Source of the DNA: Pseudomonadota bacterium
GTDB lineage: Bacteria; Pseudomonadota; Gammaproteobacteria; Steroidobacterales; Steroidobacteraceae
Assembly: GCA_021779875.1 (NCBI GenBank)
Contig: JAJXZV010000065.1
Span: 1-5,809 of the forward strand
Direction of reading: 5' to 3'
DNA: 5,809 nt
This document shows positions 1 through 5,110 of the stretch, one piece after another (positions within the stretch are counted from its first letter, which is position 1; the number at the start of each line of letters is the position of its first letter). The translations under genes and the position numbers were made by a program. Under the pieces are notes generated by a model. The model was not told where the DNA came from, did no database searches, and saw only the letters and a program-made list of their open reading frames with translations.

Positions 1-321
1 CGCGCCGATCAGCGCCGCGCGCATGCGGCTGCGGCGGGTTTCGGTGAGGTTCTCGCGCGTGCCCATGTCGTAGATGTTGCCGTCGATGAAGTACTTGCCG
101 TCGGCGGTGAGGTAGCTGACGTCCGCCCCCTGGCTGAACTCGTAGATTCCCGGGATGGGCGAGGGTTTCAGGTCGTCGAGCGCGGAGCCGGCCGGCAGCA
201 GCTTCAGCAACGCCGCGCGCGGATCCTTCGGGGGCGCGGCCGGCGCGGCCTGCTCGGCGGCGGGCACGGCGGCCGCGAGGGCGGCGCACGACAGCAACAG
301 CAAGACCAGGCCTCTGAACAT
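1..321 (-). CDS. dsbC: Thiol:disulfide interchange protein DsbC, N-terminal part (partial at window edge)
   Basis: The first 107 residues of a periplasmic disulfide-bond isomerase, which shuffles wrong disulfides in exported proteins and is kept reduced by DsbD (family knowledge). The ATG at 321 is preceded by GGAG about 7 nt upstream. Residues 1-18 look like a Sec signal peptide (Arg3, then a Leu/Ala-rich core), followed by an Ala/Pro-rich stretch to about residue 31. Residues 33-107 match the DsbC dimerisation domain: the SPIPGIYEF segment (54-62) and YLTADGKYFIDGNIYDM (70-86) correspond to the E. coli segments around PAPVAGMKTV and LYITDDGKHIIQGPMYDV. The thioredoxin-fold domain with its CXXC site lies beyond the window, so the active site cannot be checked. 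DsbG is the main alternative; the position next to xerD favours DsbC. LLSC at 9-12 resembles a lipobox, but the hydrophobic core before Cys12 is short, so a soluble periplasmic protein is preferred. Confidence 0.9.
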   Translation of the reverse strand, partial: MFRGLVLLLLSCAALAAAVPAAEQAAPAAPPKDPRAALLKLLPAGSALDDLKPSPIPGIYEFSQGADVSYLTADGKYFIDGNIYDMGTRENLTETRRSRMRAALIGA

Positions 322-339
322 CGATCGCTCCGGGGAAAT

Positions 340-371
340 GGCTACCAGCGGGTCAACGGCAGGTTACCAGC
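340..371. repeat. Imperfect direct repeat upstream of dsbC
   Basis: GGCTACCAGC at 340-349 recurs as GGTTACCAGC at 362-371, with one mismatch in ten and a centre-to-centre distance of 22 bp, about two helical turns. It lies in the 94 bp gap between the xerD stop and the dsbC start, 20-50 bp upstream of dsbC. Such spacing could suit a regulator binding one face of the helix, but with only two copies chance is quite possible. No clear -10 box was found in this gap and no terminator with a T-tract, so dsbC may simply be read through from xerD. Confidence 0.3.
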
Positions 372-415
372 ATGAGGACAGCGCCGGGGCGCCTTAGGTT
401 CAGTCCGCGCGGCGC

Positions 416-1372
416 TCAGCCGCGGGGATGGTGCTGCGCGTGCAGTTCCTTGAGCCGCTCGCGCGCCACGTGCGTGTAGATCTGCGTGGTGGACAGGTCG
501 CTGTGGCCGAGCAGCATCTGCACCACGCGCAGGTCCGCGCCGTGGTTCAGCAGGTGGGTCGCGAACGCGTGCCGCAGCGTGTGCGGCGACAGCTCCTTCT
601 CGACCCCCGCCTTCTTCGAGTAGCGCTTGATGATGTGCCAGAACGCCTGGCGGGTCATGCGATCCCCGCGGCGCGTCGGGAACAGGTAATCGGTCTGCCG
701 TTCGAGCAGGATCTCGGCGCGCGGGCCCTCGGTGAACTGCTGCACCCACTTCACGGCTTCTTCGCCGAGGGGGATCAGCCGCTCGCGGTTGCCCTTGCCG
801 ACCACGCGGATCACGCCCTGGTGCAGGTTCACCTGATTGTGCTTCAAGCTCACCAGTTCCGAGACCCGCAGGCCCGTCGCGTACAGCACCTCGAGCATGC
901 TGCGGTCGCGGTGCCCGAGCGGATCGGCCACGTTGGGCGCCTCGAGCAGCGCGTCGACCTCGGCCTCGGTGAGCGATTTGGGCAGCGAGCGGCCGATCTT
1001 CGGCATGGCGATCTGGGCGGTGGGATCGGCCTGGATCAGGCCCTCGCGCACCATGAACCGGAAGAATCGGCGGAAGCTCGACAGCTGCCGGGCGGTGGAG
1101 CGCGGCCGGGAGCCGCCCTCGACGCGGGCGGCGATGAATTCCAGCAGATCCTTGCGCGAGGCCTTGAGCAGGGCGCCATCGCGCTCCTCGAGCCAGCGCG
1201 CGAGCGCGGTCAGGTCGGCGCGGTAGGCGGCCAGCGTGTTGACGGACAGTCCGCGCTCCATCCACACGGCATCGAGGAAGCGGCGCAGCGCCGGATCGGC
1301 CACGTCGCGATGCGACGGTACCGCGGTGCCCGTGGTCCGTGTATAAACCGAACGTTTCAAAGCCGTCGCCAT
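416..1372 (-). CDS. xerD: Site-specific tyrosine recombinase XerD
   Basis: A cytoplasmic recombinase that, with XerC and under FtsK control, resolves chromosome dimers at dif (family knowledge). With the ATG at 1372 the protein has 318 residues. The N-terminal SAM-like core-binding domain spans about 27-110 (the VWMERGLSVNTLAAYRADL region) and the catalytic domain about 130-310. All expected catalytic residues are present: Arg169 (ATGLRVSEL), Lys193 (GKGN), His264 and Arg267 (HTLRH), His290 (LGHSD) and the nucleophile Tyr299 (QIYTHVA). The C-terminal QHHPRG matches the E. coli XerD tail QHHPRA and sets it apart from XerC and phage integrases. Start choice: ATG 1372 has a weak GGGAAAA just upstream, whereas the further ATG at 1417 (15 codons longer) has no visible ribosome site. 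Even the 318-residue form carries about 22 more N-terminal residues than E. coli XerD. Divergent from the acyltransferase gene and 94 bp ahead of dsbC, as in other gammaproteobacteria. Confidence 0.96.
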   Translation of the reverse strand: MATALKRSVYTRTTGTAVPSHRDVADPALRRFLDAVWMERGLSVNTLAAYRADLTALARWLEERDGALLKASRKDLLEFIAARVEGGSRPRSTARQLSSFRRFFRFMVREGLIQADPTAQIAMPKIGRSLPKSLTEAEVDALLEAPNVADPLGHRDRSMLEVLYATGLRVSELVSLKHNQVNLHQGVIRVVGKGNRERLIPLGEEAVKWVQQFTEGPRAEILLERQTDYLFPTRRGDRMTRQAFWHIIKRYSKKAGVEKELSPHTLRHAFATHLLNHGADLRVVQMLLGHSDLSTTQIYTHVARERLKELHAQHHPRG

Positions 1373-1439
1373 GTTTTCCCGCGTGGTATGCGCACGACTT
1401 GGTGCCGGACGCGTCATCGAAATTCAGTATGCGAGCGCG

Positions 1440-1473
1440 ACGCCCGAGTGGGCGTGACCCGCCTCACACTCGG
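1440..1473. promoter_or_regulatory. Overlapping, mutually exclusive stem-loops in the plsC leader
   Basis: Two hairpins share bases. Hairpin A is a perfect 6 bp stem, ACGCCC (1440-1445) with GGGCGT (1450-1455) around a GAGT loop. Hairpin B pairs CCGAGTG (1444-1450) with CACTCGG (1467-1473), continues inward as GGCG (1451-1454) with CGCC (1460-1463) around a TGACC loop, and has a 3-base TCA bulge on one side, giving 11 pairs in all. The two cannot form together. No T-run follows on either strand, so neither is an ordinary intrinsic terminator. In a GC-rich genome such pairing can arise by chance; a regulatory role is inference. Confidence 0.35.
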
Positions 1474-1488
1474 CGCAAGTATTAACAT

Positions 1489-1494
1489 AAGGAG
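1489..1494 (+). promoter_or_regulatory. Strong Shine-Dalgarno upstream of plsC, oddly spaced
   Basis: AAGGAG is the best ribosome site in the region. The first in-frame ATG begins at 1513, leaving 18 nt between, which is longer than usual. At the ideal distance (6 nt) sits an ATC codon at 1501, in frame with the acyltransferase; the frame is closed upstream by TAA at 1483-1485. No ATG, GTG or TTG lies 5-10 nt after the motif in any frame. The start is therefore either a distantly spaced ATG or a rare ATC. Confidence 0.6.
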
Positions 1495-1512
1495 AACCAG
1501 ATCACACAAGGG

Positions 1513-2217
1513 ATGGTTTCGGCGGTGCGAATGATCGTTCGCGGCCTCTACGGCGGCTACTGCGCGCTGCTGTTCACGGCGCTCGGCTCGCTGGCGCTGA
1601 TCGTCAACCTGTTCCTGCCGAGCCTGCGGCACCGGCGTCAGGTCGCGGGCGCCTGCTCGCGCGCATTCCTGCGCGCCAGCGGCATCGCACTCGAGGTCCG
1701 CGGCCGTGAGCTCCTGCCGGACGCGCCCTGCGTGGTGGTGGCCAATCACGCGAGCTACATCGACGGCTTGGTGGCCGCGGCGGCCCTGCCGCCGGATTTC
1801 GCCTTCGTCATCAAGAAGGAGATGGTCCGGGTGCCGGTCGCCAACCTGCTGCTGCGCCGGCTGGGATCGGAGTTCGTGGAACGCTTCGACCGCCACCGGG
1901 GGGCGAGCGACGCGCGCCGGGTCCTGAAGGTCGCCGCGAACGGCCAATCCCTCGTGTTCTTTCCGGAGGGCACCTTCGACGAGACCGTGCAGATCCGCCC
2001 TTTCCACGCCGGCGCCTTCGCGGTCGCCGAGCGGGCCGGCCGGCCGATCGTCGCGGTCGCCATCCACGGCACGCGCGCCGTGCTGCCGCCGGGCACGATG
2101 GCCATCCGGCGCGCGCGCCTGCGCGTCGAGATTCTGTCGGTGATGCCGGCCGAGGGGGCCCGCCAGCGCAGCCGCGAATTGATCGCCGAGGCCCTCGGCG
2201 AGCCCCTGGCGCCCTGA
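1513..2217 (+). CDS. plsC: 1-acyl-sn-glycerol-3-phosphate acyltransferase (PlsC family)
   Basis: A 234-residue membrane-associated acyltransferase of the PlsC/LPLAT superfamily. Members transfer an acyl chain from acyl-CoA or acyl-ACP to the sn-2 position of lysophosphatidic acid to make phosphatidic acid (family knowledge). A hydrophobic segment at about 12-36 is the likely membrane anchor. Motif I is NHASYID (His79, Asp84: the HX4D catalytic pair), motif II is the EFVERFD region (120-126), motif III is FPEGTF (150-155), and motif IV is the IVAVAIHGT stretch (179-187). Length is typical of the family. Many bacteria hold several PlsC paralogues, including lyso-ornithine lipid acyltransferases (OlsA-like), so the exact acceptor cannot be assigned. 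It is divergent from xerD and 64 bp upstream of a thiolase gene. The start is uncertain: ATG 1513 is used here, with ATC 1501 better spaced from the AAGGAG and ATG 1531 also possible. Confidence 0.9.
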   Translation: MVSAVRMIVRGLYGGYCALLFTALGSLALIVNLFLPSLRHRRQVAGACSRAFLRASGIALEVRGRELLPDAPCVVVANHASYIDGLVAAAALPPDFAFVIKKEMVRVPVANLLLRRLGSEFVERFDRHRGASDARRVLKVAANGQSLVFFPEGTFDETVQIRPFHAGAFAVAERAGRPIVAVAIHGTRAVLPPGTMAIRRARLRVEILSVMPAEGARQRSRELIAEALGEPLAP

Positions 2218-2232
2218 CCCGCCGCGCGCGGT

Positions 2233-2238
2233 TATACT
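2233..2238 (+). promoter_or_regulatory. Candidate -10 box before the thiolase gene
   Basis: TATACT matches the sigma-70 -10 consensus at five of six positions and stands out in an otherwise very GC-rich 64 bp gap, 44 nt upstream of the thiolase ATG. No good -35 is seen at 16-18 bp; CTGACC at 2214-2219 is too close (13 bp spacer). It could drive the thiolase-ETF-QO-zapE run separately from plsC. Confidence 0.4.
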
Positions 2239-2281
2239 TCCGGCCCAAGCGGCAGGCCGCCTCCAGGAGAATCGAACGCCC

Positions 2282-3463
2282 ATGCACACCGATCCGATCG
2301 TGATCCTCGCGGCCCGCCGCACGCCCGTCGGCGCCTTCCAGGGCGTCTTCGCGGGCGTCACCGGTCCGCAGCTCGGCGCGGCCGCCGTGCGCGCGGCGCT
2401 GGCGGACTCGGGCCTGCCGGCCGGCGACGTCGACGAAGTGTTCATGGGCTGCGTGCTGTCGGCCGGTATCGGCCAGGCGCCGGCCCGGCAGGCCGCCCTC
2501 GGCGCCGGGCTCCCGGCCGGCGTGCCCTGCACCACGGTGAACAAGATGTGCGGCTCGGCCATGCGCGCCGTGATGTTCGGCGCCGATCAGATCCTGGCCG
2601 GCTCCGCCCAGACCGTGGTCGCCGGCGGCCTCGAGTCCATGACCAACGCGCCGTACCTGCTGCCCAAGGCGCGCGCCGGGTACCGCATGGGCCACCAGGA
2701 AGTGCTCGACCACATGTTCTACGACGGGCTGCAGAGCCCCTGGGACGGACAGCTCATGGGCTGCTTCGCCGAGGCCACCTCCGCCAAGTACGGATTCACC
2801 CGCGAGCAGCAGGACGAGTTCGCGCGCGAGTCCGTCCGGCGCGCCCAGGCCGCCGTGGGCGGCGGCGCCTTTCGCGCGGAGGTGGCTCCGGTGACCGTCA
2901 AGTCGCGCAAGGGCGATCTGACCGTCGACCAGGACGAGACCCCCGGCACGCTCGACGTGACCAAGATCGCCGCGCTGAAGCCCGCCTTCCGCAAGGACGG
3001 CACCGTGACCGCGGCCAGCTCGGCGAGCATCTCCGACGGCGCCGCCGCGGTGGTGCTGGCGCGGGCCTCGTTCGCGGCGGCGCGCGGCCTGGCGCCGCTC
3101 GCGCGGATCGTGGGCTACACGAGCTTCGCGCGCGAGCCCGAGTGGTTCACGCTCGCGCCCGTAGGCGCCGTCCAGAAGCTGCTGGCGCGCCTCGGCTGGA
3201 ACGCCGGAGAGGTCGACCTGTACGAGGTGAACGAGGCGTTCGCGGTGGTCGCCATGGCGGCGATCCGCGATCTCGGTCTCGACCACCGGCAGGTCAACGT
3301 CAACGGCGGCGCCTGCGCGCTCGGCCACCCGATCGGGGCCACCGGCGCGCGCATCCTGACGACGCTCGTGCATGCGCTGCGCGCGCGCGGGGGCCGGCGC
3401 GGCATCGCCAGCCTGTGCATCGGCGGCGGCGAGGCCACGGCCATCGCCGTCGAACTGGTTTGA
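2282..3463 (+). CDS. Thiolase: acetyl-CoA C-acetyltransferase / acyltransferase
   Basis: A complete 393-residue thiolase, the usual length for the cytosolic homotetrameric type. It catalyses condensation of two acetyl-CoA to acetoacetyl-CoA, or the reverse CoA-dependent cleavage. The nucleophile is Cys90 (NKMCGSAM), with Asn317 in NEAFA, His349 in the GHP motif (ALGHPIGATGAR) and the acid/base Cys379 in CIGGG. This is the full catalytic set, offset by one from the Zoogloea biosynthetic thiolase. The usual TAGNAS-type loop reads TAASSAS (243-249). AGGAG at 2265-2269 precedes the ATG by 12 nt. The ETF-QO gene begins 13 bp after the stop, so the pair is probably one transcript, which favours a catabolic (short-chain fatty acid, leucine or ketone body) role over polyhydroxybutyrate synthesis; no phaB or phaC is present. 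AtoB/PhaA-like versus FadA-like naming cannot be settled from sequence alone, so no symbol is given. Confidence 0.93.
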   Translation: MHTDPIVILAARRTPVGAFQGVFAGVTGPQLGAAAVRAALADSGLPAGDVDEVFMGCVLSAGIGQAPARQAALGAGLPAGVPCTTVNKMCGSAMRAVMFGADQILAGSAQTVVAGGLESMTNAPYLLPKARAGYRMGHQEVLDHMFYDGLQSPWDGQLMGCFAEATSAKYGFTREQQDEFARESVRRAQAAVGGGAFRAEVAPVTVKSRKGDLTVDQDETPGTLDVTKIAALKPAFRKDGTVTAASSASISDGAAAVVLARASFAAARGLAPLARIVGYTSFAREPEWFTLAPVGAVQKLLARLGWNAGEVDLYEVNEAFAVVAMAAIRDLGLDHRQVNVNGGACALGHPIGATGARILTTLVHALRARGGRRGIASLCIGGGEATAIAVELV

Positions 3464-3476
3464 AGGAGCCGAGCGA

Positions 3477-5084
3477 ATGACGGACATCGAACGCGACGTC
3501 ATGGAATACGAGGTCGCCATCGTCGGCGGCGGCCCGGCGGGTCTCGCCTGCGCGATCCGGCTGAAGCAGTTGAAGCCCGACCTGTCCGTGTGCGTGCTCG
3601 AGAAGGCAGCGAGCCTCGGCGCGCACTCCCTCTCGGGCGCGGTCCTCGAGCCGGGCCCGCTCGATGAGCTCTGGCCGCGGTGGCGCGATCACGCCCCGGC
3701 GATCTGCGTGCCGGCGACTCGCGACGAGTTCATGTTCATGACCCGCCGGCGCCGGTACCGGCTGCCGACGCCGCCGCAGATGGCGAACCACGGCAACCTC
3801 ATCGTCTCGCTCGGCCAGCTCATACCGCTGCTCGGCGCGGAGGCGGAGCGGCTCGGCGTCGACGTGTTCGCGGGCTTCGCCGCGGCCGAGGCGCTCATCG
3901 ACGACGGCGGCGCCGTCATCGGGGTGCGCATCGGCGACATGGGCCTCGACAAGCAGGGCGGGCCCGGACCGAACTACGCGCCCGGCCCGGAGATCCACGC
4001 GCGCATCACGATGCTCTGCGAGGGCTGCCGGGGCAGCACGGCGAAACAGCTCATCCGCCGCTTCGAACTCGACGCCGGCAAGTCGCCGCAAACCTACGGA
4101 CTTGGCTTCAAGGAGCTCTGGCAGCTGCCCGCCGGCCGGGTGGAGCCCGGACTGATCCAGCACACGCTCGGCTGGCCGCTCGACGGCCGTACCTACGGCG
4201 GCAGCTTCCTCTACCATCTCGACAACGATCGCGCGTACGTCGGCTTCGTGGTCGGGCTGGATTACGAGGATCCGCGCTTCCAGCCGTTCGAGGCCTTCCA
4301 GCAATACAAGAACCATCCCGATGTGAAGCGGCTGCTCGAGGGCGGCGAGATCCTCGCCGCCGGCGCACGCACCGTGATCGAGGGCGGCTGGCAGTCGATG
4401 CCGCGGCTCGAGATGCCGGGGGCGCTGCTGCTGGGCGACGCCGGCGGCACGCTCAACACGCCGAAGATCAAGGGCATCCATCAGGCGATCCGCTCCGGGA
4501 TGACGGCCGCGGAACATTACGTGGAGACCGGCGGCGGCACGGGCTTCGACCGGCGCTGGCGCGAATCGCCGGGCGGCCGGGAGCTTCGCAAGGTGCGCAA
4601 CATCCGCCCGGGATTCCGGCGCGGCCTCTGGTTCGGCCTGGCGAACGCCGCCTTCGAGACCGCCACCGGCGGCCGGCTGCCCTGGACGCTCGCGAATCAC
4701 GCCGACCACACGGCGCTCGAGCGCCTCGATCGATACGCCTCGCCCGAGCGCGGCTGGGGCGAGCGCGAGTTGCCGCCGCGCGACCGGCTGGCCTCCGTGT
4801 TCTTCGCCGCGACCACGCACGAGGAGAGCCAGCCGGTGCACCTGCGGGTCGCCGACACGGCGCTGTGCGCGACCCGCTGCACGCAGGAGTACGGCAACCC
4901 GTGCACCCGGTTCTGCCCCGCGAACGTCTACGAGATGGTCCCGGCCGAAGGCGGCGGCCTGAAGCTGCAGATCAACTCCTCCAACTGCGTGCACTGCAAG
5001 GCCTGCGACATCAAGGATCCGTACGCCCAGATCACCTGGGTGCCGCCGGAAGGCGGGTCCGGGCCCAATTACCAGAGCCTGTAG
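3477..5084 (+). CDS. Electron transfer flavoprotein:ubiquinone oxidoreductase (ETF-QO)
   Basis: A 535-residue inner-membrane-associated flavoprotein that takes electrons from reduced ETF, itself fed by acyl-CoA dehydrogenases, and reduces ubiquinone. The FAD-binding beta-alpha-beta motif is VAIVGGGPAGLACAIRL (13-29), followed by the family segment GAHSLSGAVLEPG (48-60), CEGCRGS (181-187), GGWQSMPRLEMPGALLLGD (303-321) and TPKIKGIHQAIRSG (328-341). The C-terminal ferredoxin-like domain supplies the [4Fe-4S] ligands Cys480 (RFCPANVYEM) and Cys504, Cys507 and Cys510 (NCVHCKACDIKDP), and ends in the characteristic PEGGSGPNYQSL. Extra cysteines at 464, 468 and 476 precede the cluster. The start at 3477 has AAGGAG eight bases upstream, overlapping the thiolase stop; longer in-frame starts inside the thiolase gene lack family similarity. 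ATG 3501 is a possible shorter start. The ETF subunit genes are not in this window. Confidence 0.96.
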   Translation: MTDIERDVMEYEVAIVGGGPAGLACAIRLKQLKPDLSVCVLEKAASLGAHSLSGAVLEPGPLDELWPRWRDHAPAICVPATRDEFMFMTRRRRYRLPTPPQMANHGNLIVSLGQLIPLLGAEAERLGVDVFAGFAAAEALIDDGGAVIGVRIGDMGLDKQGGPGPNYAPGPEIHARITMLCEGCRGSTAKQLIRRFELDAGKSPQTYGLGFKELWQLPAGRVEPGLIQHTLGWPLDGRTYGGSFLYHLDNDRAYVGFVVGLDYEDPRFQPFEAFQQYKNHPDVKRLLEGGEILAAGARTVIEGGWQSMPRLEMPGALLLGDAGGTLNTPKIKGIHQAIRSGMTAAEHYVETGGGTGFDRRWRESPGGRELRKVRNIRPGFRRGLWFGLANAAFETATGGRLPWTLANHADHTALERLDRYASPERGWGERELPPRDRLASVFFAATTHEESQPVHLRVADTALCATRCTQEYGNPCTRFCPANVYEMVPAEGGGLKLQINSSNCVHCKACDIKDPYAQITWVPPEGGSGPNYQSL

Positions 5085-5110
5085 CGCGGCCGGTGGTGGG
5101 CGAGCGCCCG

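Larger units (their letters stand above)
1373..1512. promoter_or_regulatory. Divergent intergenic region between xerD and plsC
   Basis: This 140 bp stretch must carry control signals for xerD (leftward) and the acyltransferase gene (rightward), unless the rightward promoter lies within xerD. It contains overlapping inverted repeats (1440-1473) and a strong AAGGAG (1489-1494). No convincing -35/-10 pair was found. TATTAA at 1480-1485 and CATACT on the minus strand (1431-1426) are weak -10 candidates. A better rightward box, TATAAA at 1342-1347, lies inside the xerD coding start but has no matching -35. A promoter there would give the plsC mRNA a leader of over 150 nt, antisense to the start of xerD. 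Confidence 0.5.

Noticed and set aside
378..395. GCGCCCCGGCGC inverted repeat after xerD as a possible terminator
   Set aside because: The stem is only 4-5 bp with a tiny loop and no T-tract follows in the xerD direction.
155..397. An 80-codon plus-strand open frame over the dsbC start
   Set aside because: Ala/Ser/Gly-rich shadow antisense to the dsbC signal peptide and linker.
416..1372. XerD as a mobile-element integrase
   Set aside because: It matches housekeeping XerD end to end, is next to dsbC as in other gammaproteobacteria, and there is no tRNA, attachment repeat or cargo nearby.
428..1534. A 368-codon plus-strand open frame across xerD and the intergenic region
   Set aside because: It is antisense to xerD, which has every catalytic residue; the frame is His/Arg/Gln-rich with no recognised domain.
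3372..3476. A 35-residue N-terminal extension of ETF-QO starting inside the thiolase gene
   Set aside because: The extra residues resemble no ETF-QO N-terminus, and the ATG at 3477 has an ideally spaced AAGGAG.
2548..3480. A 310-codon plus-strand frame inside the thiolase gene
   Set aside because: Arg-rich out-of-frame shadow of a complete thiolase with intact active site.
1414..3520. Long minus-strand open frames opposite plsC and the thiolase (1414-2562, 1811-3520)
   Set aside because: Low-complexity Arg/Gly/Ala-rich products, no motif, and complete overlap with well-supported plus-strand genes.
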